NCBI GenBank assembly: GCA_963778845.1
Contig: CAVZVW010000005.1
Span: forward strand, 310,001-374,000
Origin: CAVZVW01 sp963778845
Lineage (GTDB): Bacteria; Actinomycetota; Actinomycetes; Actinomycetales; Kineosporiaceae
Direction: 5' to 3'
Length of the DNA: 64,000 bases
Shown: positions 1-7,544 of the stretch, piece by piece
Position numbering within the stretch: the first letter of the stretch is position 1
Layout: every line of letters begins with the position of its first letter
Translations under genes and position numbers: made by a program
Notes under the pieces: generated by a model
Told to the model about the DNA's origin: nothing
Databases searched by the model: none
Seen by the model: the letters and a program-made list of their open reading frames with translations, nothing else

Positions 1-37
1 CGGATGGCGTGGTCGCGTCGTGGGCGGCTACGCCGGT

Positions 38-75
38 GATCGGTGCGCGCGGTGTCGCCGCGACGGGCACCGATC
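38..75 (-). promoter_or_regulatory. Stem-loop after a short leader-like ORF
   Basis: Perfect 9-bp inverted repeat (gatcggtgc at 38-46, gcaccgatc at 67-75) with a 20-nt loop. On the minus strand it begins 3 nt after the stop of the short ORF at 79-120. No U-tract follows, so it is not a textbook terminator. Its position fits an attenuator or antiterminator stem for whatever gene lies left of the window. Confidence 0.35.
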
Positions 76-78
76 CGG

Positions 79-120
79 TCAGACCCCGTCGCGGCAGCGA
101 AGGATGAGTGCGCGCCGCAT
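79..120 (-). CDS. Candidate leader peptide MRRALILRCRDGV
   Basis: A 13-codon ATG ORF downstream of serA on the same strand. A TACGCT box ends 9 nt before the ATG, so its transcript would be nearly leaderless. The peptide carries Leu-Ile-Leu and is followed at once by a 9-bp stem-loop. In many actinomycetes serA is followed by a leucine-pathway gene such as leuB, so an amino-acid-responsive leader is plausible, but the gene it would control is outside the window. It could also be a chance ORF. Confidence 0.35.
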   Translation of the reverse strand: MRRALILRCRDGV

Positions 121-202
121 GGTCTGCCCAGCGTAGCGTGACGGCCGCACGAGCCGCATGTGGCCTTCCCCACGGCCACCCGTCCCGCCCTGGCTGGGGT
201 GC

Positions 203-1792
203 TCAGTCGTCCAGCTCGACCATGCGGACAGCCGTGGCCGAGATCTCGCGGGCGACGTCGTCGGCCGCCTGGGCCGGCACGGCACAGTCCAGGGTCAGCA
301 CGCTGACCGCCACCCCGCCCGCCACGTCGCGGCCCACCTGCATGGCGGCGATGTTGACGCCCGCGTCGCCCAGGATTCGTCCGAGGGTCCCGATCACCCC
401 TGGCCTGTCGGTGTAGCGCAGGACCATCATGTGCGGCGCCAGTGGCACCTCGAGGTCCAGGCCGTCGATGCCGACCAGCTTCTCGACCTGCTTGGGGCCG
501 GTGAGCGTGCCGGACACGGCCAGCTGGGCGCCGTCGCTCATCGTCCCGCGCACCGTCAGCACGTTGCGGTACTGGGGGCTCTCGGGGTCGGTCAGCAGCC
601 GCACCTCGATGCCGCGCTCGGCAGCGAGGACGGGCGCGTTCACGTACGTCACCTGGTCCTCGACGATGTCGCGGAAGAGCCCGCGAAGCGCCGCGACCTG
701 CAGGACAGACACGTCGTACTGCGTGATCTCCCCGCGCACCTCGACGTCGAGGTGCACCGGCATGCCCTCGGCCAGTGCGGTGAACACCCTGCCCAGCTTC
801 TCGGCCAAGGGGATGCCGGGTCGCACGTCCTCGGCCACCACGCCGCTGGGCGCGTTCACAGCGTCGGGCACGAGCTCGCCGTTCAGGGCAAGGCGCACCG
901 ACCGGGCCACCGCGAGGCCTGCCTTCTCCTGCGCCTCCTCGGTGGAGGCGCCCAGGTGCGGGGTGACGATCACGCTGTCGAGCTCGAACAGCGGCGAGTC
1001 GGTGCAGGGCTCGGTCGCGAAGACGTCGATGCCGGCGCCGGCCACGCGACCCTCCTTGATCGCGCTGAAGAGCGCCGCCTCGTCCACGATGCCCCCGCGA
1101 GCGGCGTTGACGATGCGCACCGTGGGCTTGACCTTGTGCAGGGCCTCGGCGCCGATGAGCCCGACCGTCTCGGGCGTCTTGGGCAGGTGGACGGTGATGA
1201 AGTCGCTCTCGGCGAGGAGCTCGTCGAGGCTGACCAGCCGCACCCCCATCTGGCCGGCCCGAGCCCCCGAGACATACGGGTCGTACGCCACGACCTTCAT
1301 GCCGAAGGCCGACAGCCGCTGCGCGACGAGGACGCCGATCCGGCCGAGCCCCACGACGCCGACGGTCTTCTCGTACAGCTCCACGCCGGTGAACGCCGAC
1401 CTCTTCCACTTGCCGCCGTGCAGGGCGGCGTTCGCCTGCGGCACGTGCCGGGCGCTGGCGAGCATGAGCCCGATCGCGAGCTCCGCGGCGGAGGTGATGT
1501 TGGATGTCGGGGCGTTCACGACCATCACGCCCGCCTGCGTGGCGGCCCTCACGTCGACGTTGTCCAGACCCACGCCGGCGCGGGCGACGACACGCAGGCG
1601 CCTCGCCGCGGCCAGCGCCTCGGCGTCCACCCTGGTCGCGGAGCGGATGAGGATCGCGTCGACGTCGACGATCGCCGCGAGAAGCTCGGACCGGTCGGCG
1701 CCGTCACAGCGGCGGATCTCGAAGTCCGGACCGAGCGCGTCGACGGTCGCGGGCGATAGCTCCTCGGCGATCAGGACGACGGGCTTGGTCAC
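203..1792 (-). CDS. serA: D-3-phosphoglycerate dehydrogenase
   Basis: Cytosolic NAD-dependent oxidation of 3-phosphoglycerate to 3-phosphohydroxypyruvate, the first step of serine synthesis. The 529 residues match the long form with an intervening domain and a C-terminal ACT domain (about 455-529), the usual site of serine feedback. Visible are the Rossmann motif GLGRIG (148-153), the catalytic Arg in NAARGG (about 232), Glu in ATEP (261) and His in PHLGAS (279). The GTG start is preceded by GGAGGA 9 nt upstream. It lies downstream of ilvC on the same strand, with its own -10 (TAGACT) in the gap. Confidence 0.97.
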   Translation of the reverse strand: MTKPVVLIAEELSPATVDALGPDFEIRRCDGADRSELLAAIVDVDAILIRSATRVDAEALAAARRLRVVARAGVGLDNVDVRAATQAGVMVVNAPTSNITSAAELAIGLMLASARHVPQANAALHGGKWKRSAFTGVELYEKTVGVVGLGRIGVLVAQRLSAFGMKVVAYDPYVSGARAGQMGVRLVSLDELLAESDFITVHLPKTPETVGLIGAEALHKVKPTVRIVNAARGGIVDEAALFSAIKEGRVAGAGIDVFATEPCTDSPLFELDSVIVTPHLGASTEEAQEKAGLAVARSVRLALNGELVPDAVNAPSGVVAEDVRPGIPLAEKLGRVFTALAEGMPVHLDVEVRGEITQYDVSVLQVAALRGLFRDIVEDQVTYVNAPVLAAERGIEVRLLTDPESPQYRNVLTVRGTMSDGAQLAVSGTLTGPKQVEKLVGIDGLDLEVPLAPHMMVLRYTDRPGVIGTLGRILGDAGVNIAAMQVGRDVAGGVAVSVLTLDCAVPAQAADDVAREISATAVRMVELDD

Positions 1793-1842
1793 GGCGGTCC
1801 TCCGAATGGGCTGCCCTCGGGACGGGTCTGGCTGCCCTCGGC

Positions 1843-1871
1843 AGTCTATGCAGGCTTGTGAACGCCTTCAC
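1843..1871 (-). promoter_or_regulatory. Putative serA promoter with palindromic site
   Basis: On the minus strand a TAGACT -10 box (1843-1848) lies about 50 nt before the serA GTG. A palindrome gtgaa-cgcc-ttcac (1858-1871) sits immediately upstream, in the -20 to -35 interval, where an operator would act. The regulator is unknown. Confidence 0.45.
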
Positions 1872-1899
1872 GAGTGTCCGTCATGCGGACATCTCGCCC

Positions 1900-1953
1900 G
1901 CCATCTGGATACGACCGGCTATCTGGATACGAGCCGCCATCGGGATACGGAAG
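1900..1953. repeat. Three tandem 18-bp repeats between ilvC and serA
   Basis: Units at 1900-1917, 1918-1935 and 1936-1953, each built on gccatctggatacga with small changes. They directly follow the ilvC stop codon on the minus strand. They may be a diverged replication-slippage array or a multi-site binding region; nothing in the sequence decides. Confidence 0.7.
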
Positions 1954-1958
1954 GCCGC

Positions 1959-2987
1959 TCAGCGGGCCGCGGTGCCCTCCACGTAGTCCCCGTCGTCGGA
2001 CTTCACCCAGCTCATGAGCTTGCGCAGCTCCCGCCCGGTCGCCTCGATCGGGTGCTGCTCCCCTTCGGCGCGCAGGCGCTTGAACTCCGGCGCCCCGGCG
2101 TCCTGGTCGGCGATGAACCGGGCCGCGAAGGACCCGTCCTTGATCTCGGCGAGGAGCTGCTGCATGTGCTGCTTCACGGAGTCGTCGAGGACCCGCGGAC
2201 CGGACACGTAGTCGCCGTACTCCGCGGTGTCGGAGACGCTCCAGCGCTGCTTGGCGATGCCGCCCTCGTACATGAGGTCGACGATCAGCTTCAGCTCGTG
2301 CAGGCATTCGAAGTAGGCCACCTCAGGCTGGTAGCCGGCCTCCGTGAGCGTCTCGAAGCCGAGCTGCACCAGGCGGGACACCCCGCCGCAGAGCACCGCC
2401 TGCTCGCCGAACAGGTCTGTCTCGCACTCCTCGGTGAACGTGGTGCGGATGCCGCCGGCGCGCAGGCCGCCGATTCCCTTGGCGTAGGACAGCGTGAGCG
2501 GCCACGCCTTTCCGGTGGCGTCACGCTCCACCGCGACGAGCACGGGGACGCCGCGACCGTCCGCGAACTCCCGACGCACGAGGTGTCCCGGCCCCTTGGG
2601 CGCGACCATGCAGACGTCGACGCCCTGCGGGGGGTCGATGTAGCCGAACCGGATGTTGAAGCCGTGCCCGAAGAACAGCGCGTCGCCGTCCGTCAGGTTC
2701 GGAGCGATCGCCTCGGCGTAGACGTGGCGCTGCACGTGGTCGGGGACCAGGACCATGATCAGGTCCGCCTCGTCGCAGGCCTGCGCGGGGGTGACCACAC
2801 GAAGCCCCTGGGCCTCGGCCTTCTCGCGGCTCCTGCTGCCCTCGGCGAGCCCGACGCGGACGTCGACCCCGGAGTCGCGCAGGCTCAGCGAGTGGGCGTG
2901 CCCCTGGCTCCCGTAGCCGAGCACCGCCACGGTGCGGCCCTGGACGATCGACAGGTCGGCGGCGTCGTCGTAGAACATCTCGGCCAC
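1959..2987 (-). CDS. ilvC: Ketol-acid reductoisomerase (NADP+)
   Basis: Converts acetolactate or acetohydroxybutyrate to the dihydroxy acids in valine, leucine and isoleucine synthesis, using NADPH and Mg2+. The 342-residue length is that of the short class I enzyme. Motifs: nucleotide-binding GYGSQGHAH (about 24-32), the phosphate-recognising SRSREK segment, APKGPGHLVR, and the metal-binding CETDLFGEQ and CLHELK segments. The GTG start has AAGGAGA upstream. It lies 209 nt after ilvN on the same strand; that gap holds a large palindrome and a TAGGGT box, so ilvC may be transcribed both with ilvBN and alone. Confidence 0.97.
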   Translation of the reverse strand: MAEMFYDDAADLSIVQGRTVAVLGYGSQGHAHSLSLRDSGVDVRVGLAEGSRSREKAEAQGLRVVTPAQACDEADLIMVLVPDHVQRHVYAEAIAPNLTDGDALFFGHGFNIRFGYIDPPQGVDVCMVAPKGPGHLVRREFADGRGVPVLVAVERDATGKAWPLTLSYAKGIGGLRAGGIRTTFTEECETDLFGEQAVLCGGVSRLVQLGFETLTEAGYQPEVAYFECLHELKLIVDLMYEGGIAKQRWSVSDTAEYGDYVSGPRVLDDSVKQHMQQLLAEIKDGSFAARFIADQDAGAPEFKRLRAEGEQHPIEATGRELRKLMSWVKSDDGDYVEGTAAR

Positions 2988-3023
2988 GGGGGTGTCTCCT
3001 TCGTCGGTCTTCGTGTCGTGGCG

Positions 3024-3029
3024 ACCCTA
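3024..3029 (-). promoter_or_regulatory. Candidate -10 box of ilvC
   Basis: TAGGGT on the minus strand, about 36 nt upstream of the ilvC GTG and leaving a leader long enough for the AAGGAGA ribosome-binding site. No convincing -35 hexamer at 17 nt; TCGACC is the best candidate at 20 nt. Confidence 0.4.
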
Positions 3030-3128
3030 GCGGGACGCCGCCCTTGCCTGGTCGACCGGCCACTCGCCCGCGGCGCTGGTCGGCCACGGCGACAGCCGCT
3101 GGTGCGGAAGATCACGCCAACCCCGGGC

Positions 3129-3181
3129 TGGCGCGGCGGCACGCTGCGCCAAACTGTTTGGTGCAGTGTGCCACCGCGCCA
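3129..3181. repeat. 51-53-bp near-perfect palindrome between ilvN and ilvC
   Basis: Two 25-nt arms (3130-3154 and 3156-3180) match at 22 of 25 positions around a single central base at 3155. The core is CCAAACTGTTTGG. One further outer pair (3129/3181) also matches. It begins 16 nt past the ilvN stop. Transcribed from the minus strand it folds into a very long hairpin without a U-tract, so it may end or process the ilvBN message; a protein-binding site is the alternative. Confidence 0.85.
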
Positions 3182-3196
3182 AGCCAGGGGGGCGGG

Positions 3197-3709
3197 TCAG
3201 GCTGTGCGCAGCGCCCGGTCGGCGATCGAGCGGCTGCCTCGCCCGACGGCGACCAGGCCGGACTGCACGAGCTCGCGGATCCCGAACGGCTCCAGCACCT
3301 TCAGGAAGGCCTCCAGCTTCTCGGAGTTGCCGGTGACCTCGATGGTCACCGCGTCCGGGGCGACGTCGACCACCTTCGCGCGGAACAGCTGCACGGTCTC
3401 GAGCACGTGCGATCGGGTCTGCAGGTCGGCGCGCACCTTCACCAGCAGCAGCTCGCGCTGGACCGAGGCGTGCTGCTCCAGCTCGACGATCTTGATGACG
3501 TTGACCAGCTTGTTCAGCTGCTTGGTCACCTGTTCCAGCGGGAGCTCCTCGACGTCGACCACGACCGTCATGCGGGACACGTCCGGGTGCTCGGTCGGCC
3601 CCACGGCCAAGGAGTGGATGTTGAAACCGCGGCGCGCGAACAGCCCGGCGACGCGGGTCAGGACGCCGGGCCGGTTCTCCACGAGCACCGACAGGGTGTG
3701 CTTGCTCAT
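3197..3709 (-). CDS. ilvN: Acetolactate synthase small (regulatory) subunit
   Basis: Regulatory partner of IlvB. Its N-terminal ACT domain binds valine and mediates feedback inhibition. The protein starts MSKHTLSVLVENRPGVLTRVAGLFARR, a standard ACT opening, and its 170 residues equal the usual small-subunit length (N-terminal ACT about 1-77, C-terminal domain to the end). The start is 10 nt after the ilvB stop, with the ribosome-binding site GAGGAGTGAGGA inside the end of ilvB, so the two are translationally linked. Also called ilvH in some genomes. Confidence 0.96.
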   Translation of the reverse strand: MSKHTLSVLVENRPGVLTRVAGLFARRGFNIHSLAVGPTEHPDVSRMTVVVDVEELPLEQVTKQLNKLVNVIKIVELEQHASVQRELLLVKVRADLQTRSHVLETVQLFRAKVVDVAPDAVTIEVTGNSEKLEAFLKVLEPFGIRELVQSGLVAVGRGSRSIADRALRTA

Positions 3710-3719
3710 CGCGGCGTCC

Positions 3720-5519
3720 TCACTCCTCGCGGTCCCAGGTGGGGCTCATTCCCCTGGCGACCTGGATGTCGTCGTTGCTGACCCCGGCGGGGACCATCGG
3801 CCACACCATGGCGTCGCGGTGCACCACGAAGTCGACCACGACGGGCACGTCGTTGATCGACATCGCCTTCTCGATCGTGGCGTCGACGTCCTCCGGGCGC
3901 TCGCAACGCAGCCCCACGGCACCGTAGGCGTCCGCGAGCTTGACGAAGTCCGGGATGCGCCGACCCACCGAGGTGTGCAGGTCGGTGTTGGAGTATCGCT
4001 GGTTGTAGAACAGCGTCTGCCACTGCCGCACCATGCCGAGGCTGCTGTTGTTGATCACCGCCACCTTGATGGGGATGTCGTTGAGTGTGCAGGTGGCCAG
4101 CTCCTGGTTCGTCATCTGGAAGCAGCCGTCGCCGTCGATCGCCCAGACCGTGCGGTCGGGCACCCCGACCTTCGCCCCCATCGCCGCGGGCACGGCGAAG
4201 CCCATCGTGCCGAGACCGCCTGAGTTGATCCACGAGTTCGGTCTCTCGTAGCGGATGAACTGCGAGGCCCACATCTGGTGCTGCCCGACCCCGGCGACGT
4301 AGATGGCCTCGGGACCCGCGATCTCGCCCACCCGTTGGATGACGCGCTGCGGCGAGACCTCGCCGTCCGGCGGCTCGGCGTGGCCCAGCGGGTAGGTGGT
4401 GCGCCACTGGTCCACCATGCGCCACCAGGCCTCGAGGTCGGCGCGCTTGCCGGCGGCGTGCTCGGCCCCCACGGCGGCCAGCAGCTCGGTGATGACGTCC
4501 TTGCAGTCACCCACGATGGGCACGTCCGCGACCCGGTTCTTCGAGATCTCCGCGGGGTCGACGTCGGCGTGCACGATCGTCGCATCGGGGGCGAACGTCG
4601 AGAGCTTGCCGGTCACCCGGTCGTCGAAGCGGGCGCCGAGGCTGACGATGAGGTCGGCCTTCTGCAGGGCCGTGACCGCGGCGACGGTCCCGTGCATCCC
4701 CGGCATGCCGAGATGCTGCGGGTGCGAGTCCGGAAGCGCGCCCCGGGCCATCAAGGTGGTGACGACCGGGGCGCCGGTGAGGTCGACCAGCCGGCGCAGA
4801 TCCTCACTCGCGCGGGCCTTGAGGACACCGCCGCCGACGTAGAGCACGGGACGCCGCGACTCCACCAGGAGCCGTGCGGCCTCGCGCACCTGCTTGCCGT
4901 GGGGGCGCGAGACCGGCCGGTACCCGGGCAGGTCTACCCGTTCGGGCCAGGCGAACGTCGTCATCGCCTGCAGCGCGTCCTTGCTCACGTCGACGAGCAC
5001 CGGGCCGGGCCGGCCGGTCCCGGCGATGTGGAAGGCCTCGGCCAGCACGCGGGGGATGTCGGCCGGGTCGGTCACCAGGTAGTTGTGCTTCGTGATCGGG
5101 ATCGTGATCCCGGCGATGTCCGCCTCCTGGAAGGCGTCGGTGCCGATCGAGGCGCTCGGCACCTGGCCGGTGATCGCGACCATCGGCACCGAGTCCATGT
5201 ACGCGTCCGCGATCGGCGTCACGAGGTTGGTCGCCCCCGGCCCCGAGGTCGCCATGCAGACGCCGACGCGCCCGGTGGCGTGCGCGTACCCCTCGGCAGC
5301 GTGCCCGGCCCCCTGCTCGTGACGCACCAGGATGTGCCGCACCGACGGTGAGTCCATCAACGGGTCGTAGAGGGGAAGGATCGCCCCGCCGGGGATGCCG
5401 AAGACGACGTCGACCCCGGCGGCCTCCAGCGACCTGACGAGGCTGGAGGCACCGGTCATCGGCTGGCCCGCGTGGGCGGCCGGGCGGTGCGGGTCTGGTG
5501 GGGTGTGGTGGCCTGACAT
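3720..5519 (-). CDS. ilvB: Acetolactate synthase large (catalytic) subunit
   Basis: Thiamine-diphosphate enzyme condensing two pyruvates, or pyruvate with 2-oxobutyrate, in branched-chain amino acid synthesis. Seen are the N-terminal VFGIPGGAILPLYD segment with the catalytic Glu in RHEQGAGHAAEGYA, and the cofactor motif around IDGDGCFQMTNQEL. I chose the ATG at 5519 (599 residues) because AGAAAGG precedes it; a GTG eight codons upstream is possible. A leader peptide and an intrinsic terminator lie just upstream, so expression is probably attenuated by the supply of charged Leu/Val tRNA. Confidence 0.96.
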   Translation of the reverse strand: MSGHHTPPDPHRPAAHAGQPMTGASSLVRSLEAAGVDVVFGIPGGAILPLYDPLMDSPSVRHILVRHEQGAGHAAEGYAHATGRVGVCMATSGPGATNLVTPIADAYMDSVPMVAITGQVPSASIGTDAFQEADIAGITIPITKHNYLVTDPADIPRVLAEAFHIAGTGRPGPVLVDVSKDALQAMTTFAWPERVDLPGYRPVSRPHGKQVREAARLLVESRRPVLYVGGGVLKARASEDLRRLVDLTGAPVVTTLMARGALPDSHPQHLGMPGMHGTVAAVTALQKADLIVSLGARFDDRVTGKLSTFAPDATIVHADVDPAEISKNRVADVPIVGDCKDVITELLAAVGAEHAAGKRADLEAWWRMVDQWRTTYPLGHAEPPDGEVSPQRVIQRVGEIAGPEAIYVAGVGQHQMWASQFIRYERPNSWINSGGLGTMGFAVPAAMGAKVGVPDRTVWAIDGDGCFQMTNQELATCTLNDIPIKVAVINNSSLGMVRQWQTLFYNQRYSNTDLHTSVGRRIPDFVKLADAYGAVGLRCERPEDVDATIEKAMSINDVPVVVDFVVHRDAMVWPMVPAGVSNDDIQVARGMSPTWDREE

Positions 5520-5551
5520 CTCGGCCTTTCTGGTGGGCTGCACCGGGGACG

Positions 5552-5587
5552 AAAAGACCCCTCGGCCCGAAGGGCAGGCGAGGGGTC
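5552..5587 (-). terminator. Attenuator terminator in front of ilvB
   Basis: On the minus strand two 9-nt arms (GACCCCTCG and CGAGGGGTC) enclose a smaller GCCC-TTCG-GGC stem and are followed directly by TTTT. The structure ends about 32 nt before the ilvB start and about 23 nt after the leader peptide stop. It is the only clear stem plus U-tract terminator I see in the window. Confidence 0.85.
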
Positions 5588-5610
5588 GCGCGCGCGGGGG
5601 TCTGAAGACC

Positions 5611-5652
5611 TCAGCCGGCGCGCGGTCCGACTACGAGCAGGGACGGCGACAC
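5611..5652 (-). CDS. ilvB leader peptide (MSPSLLVVGPRAG)
   Basis: Thirteen codons: GTG TCG CCG TCC CTG CTC GTA GTC GGA CCG CGC GCC GGC TGA. Four successive codons specify Leu-Leu-Val-Val, products of the pathway controlled. A GTGGAG ribosome-binding site lies 9 nt before the GTG. By analogy with known ilv/leu attenuators, ribosome stalling at these codons during amino-acid shortage would prevent the downstream terminator from forming. Confidence 0.8.
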   Translation of the reverse strand: MSPSLLVVGPRAG

Positions 5653-5682
5653 AGTGTCACGCTCCACCCCCGCCACCGGGAC

Positions 5683-5688
5683 TGTCAA
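5683..5688 (-). promoter_or_regulatory. Possible -35 element of the ilvB promoter
   Basis: A consensus TTGACA on the minus strand, 30 nt before the leader-peptide start. I see no good -10 at 16-18 nt; GACACT is 24 nt away. The assignment is weak. Confidence 0.3.
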
Positions 5689-5700
5689 TCGGCGCCGACG

Positions 5701-5725
5701 ATGCGTCTCAGCCCATGAGACGCAT
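5701..5725 (-). terminator. Hairpin between ilvD and the ilvB leader
   Basis: Perfect inverted repeat with 10-nt arms (atgcgtctca / tgagacgcat) and a 5-nt loop, 42-66 nt beyond the ilvD stop. No U-tract, as is common for actinobacterial stem terminators. It would separate ilvD transcription from the ilvB leader. Confidence 0.55.
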
Positions 5726-5766
5726 CATCTCGGCGTGACGGTCGCGCGAAGGTCGCGTGAGCGTCG

Positions 5767-7473
5767 TCAGTCGCAGACGGCACCCTGGGACGCCGACCCC
5801 ACCAGGCGGACGTACTTGGCGAGCACCCCCCGGGTGTAGCGAGGCGGCAACGGCGCCCACCCCTCCCGCCTCGTGGCGAGCTCGGCCTCGTCCACCAGAA
5901 GGTCCAGCGTCCGCGAGGCGACATCGAGCCGCACGCGGTCGCCGTCGCGCACGAGCGCGATCGGGCCGCCGTCCACCGACTCCGGGGCCACGTGACCCAC
6001 GCACAGACCCGTCGTCCCGCCGGAGAAGCGCCCATCGGTGAGGAGCATGACGTCCTTGCCCAGGCCTGCACCTTTGATGGCTCCGGTGATGGCCAGCATC
6101 TCGCGCATCCCGGGGCCTCCCTTGGGCCCCTCGTAGCGGATCACGACAGCGTCGCCGGCGCCGATCGTCCCGTCGGCGAGGGCGTCCATGGCCGCACGCT
6201 CCCCGTCGAAGACCCGGGCGACCCCCTCGAACACGTCACCGTCGAAGCCCGCTGTCTTGACGACGGCACCCTCCGGGGCCAGGGAGCCGCGCAGGATCGT
6301 GAGGCCGCCGTTGCGGTGCATCGGCTTGCTCATGGCGCGCAGCACCGTGCCGTCCATGTCCGGCGGCGCCAGGTCGGCGAGGTTCTCAGCGACCGTGCGA
6401 CCGGTGACCGTCAACGCGTCACCGTGCAACAGCCCGGCGTCCAGCAGCGCCCGCATCACGACGGGGACCCCGCCGACGCGGTCGACGTCGGTCATGACGA
6501 ACCTGCCGAAGGGCTTGACGTCGGCCAGGTGCGGCACCTTCTCGCCGATCCGGTTGAAGTCGTCCAGCTCGAGCGCCACGTCCGCGTCGTGGGCGATAGC
6601 GAGCAGGTGCAGCACCGCGTTGGTCGAGCCCCCGAACGCCATGACGACCGCGATCGCGTTCTCGAACGCCTCGCGGGTGAGGACGTCGCGCGCCGTGACC
6701 CCGGTGCGCAGCAGGTTCACGACGGCTTCGCCGCTGCGCCGGGCGAACCCGTCGCGGCGCCGGTCTGTGGCAGGCGGCGCGGCGCTGCCGGGCAGCGACA
6801 TCCCCAGGGCCTCGGCAGCGCAGGCCATGGTGTTGGCCGTGTACATGCCGCCGCACGCACCCTCGCCGGGGCAGATCGCGCGCTCGATGATGTCGACGTC
6901 CTCGCGGCTCATGAGCCCCCGCGCGCATGCCCCCACGGCCTCGAACGCATCGATGATCGTCACCTGGCGCTCGGACCCGTCGGTGAGCTTGGCGTAGCCG
7001 GGCAGGATCGACCCTGCGTAGAGGAACACGGCCGCGAGGTCGAGCCTGGCCGCGGCCATGAGCATCCCCGGCAAGGACTTGTCGCACCCGGCCAGCAGCA
7101 CCATGCCGTCGAGCCGCTCGGCCTGGATCACCGTCTCCACGCTGTCCGCGATGACCTCGCGTGACACCAGCGAGAAGTGCATCCCCTCGTGCCCCATCGC
7201 GATCCCGTCACTGACGGAGATGGTCCCGAACTCCAGCGGGTACCCGCCTGCGGCGTGCACGCCCTCCTTGCTGGACTTGGCGAGGCGGTCCAGCGACAGG
7301 TTGCACGGGGTGATCTCGTTCCAGGAGCTGGCGACACCGATCTGCGGCTTCGGGAAGTCCTCGTCGGACATTCCGACAGCGCGCAGCATGCCTCGAGCCC
7401 CGGCTCGCTCCATACCGTCGGTGACGTCGCGGCTGCGCGGCTTGATGTCGGGTGCGGCATTGGTCGTGGTCAC
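5767..7473 (-). CDS. ilvD: Dihydroxy-acid dehydratase
   Basis: Fe-S dehydratase giving the 2-oxo acids of valine and isoleucine (third common step). The 568 residues match the family. Cluster and catalytic motifs are present: AGCDKSLPG, CPGEGACGGMYTANTMACAAEALG and FGGSTNAVLH near the middle, and the C-terminal DGRFSGGTTGLCVGHVAPE. I chose the GTG at 7473 (first residues MTTTNAAPDIKPRSRD) because TAGACT lies exactly 7 nt upstream, giving a leaderless mRNA; an in-frame GTG 11 codons upstream would overlap that promoter. It has its own promoter and is separated from ilvB by a hairpin. Confidence 0.96.
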   Translation of the reverse strand: MTTTNAAPDIKPRSRDVTDGMERAGARGMLRAVGMSDEDFPKPQIGVASSWNEITPCNLSLDRLAKSSKEGVHAAGGYPLEFGTISVSDGIAMGHEGMHFSLVSREVIADSVETVIQAERLDGMVLLAGCDKSLPGMLMAAARLDLAAVFLYAGSILPGYAKLTDGSERQVTIIDAFEAVGACARGLMSREDVDIIERAICPGEGACGGMYTANTMACAAEALGMSLPGSAAPPATDRRRDGFARRSGEAVVNLLRTGVTARDVLTREAFENAIAVVMAFGGSTNAVLHLLAIAHDADVALELDDFNRIGEKVPHLADVKPFGRFVMTDVDRVGGVPVVMRALLDAGLLHGDALTVTGRTVAENLADLAPPDMDGTVLRAMSKPMHRNGGLTILRGSLAPEGAVVKTAGFDGDVFEGVARVFDGERAAMDALADGTIGAGDAVVIRYEGPKGGPGMREMLAITGAIKGAGLGKDVMLLTDGRFSGGTTGLCVGHVAPESVDGGPIALVRDGDRVRLDVASRTLDLLVDEAELATRREGWAPLPPRYTRGVLAKYVRLVGSASQGAVCD

Positions 7474-7480
7474 GGCGGCG

Positions 7481-7486
7481 AGTCTA
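7481..7486 (-). promoter_or_regulatory. -10 box of leaderless ilvD
   Basis: TAGACT, 7 nt before the GTG at 7473, so transcription should begin at or next to the start codon. Confidence 0.65.
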
Positions 7487-7544
7487 GGACCCACCCGGCG
7501 CCGCACACGCCGGCAGCCGGGGCGGGCCGGCGAGTGCCCGGTCG

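Noticed and set aside
158..4223. Long plus-strand open frames (up to about 1,260 codons) across the serA-ilv region
   Set aside because: They are antisense to clear minus-strand enzymes, have Arg/His/Ala-rich compositions without family signatures, and arise from the third-position GC bias.
5611..5700. T-box riboswitch upstream of ilvB
   Set aside because: The leader is too short, lacks a T-box sequence and contains a leader peptide instead.
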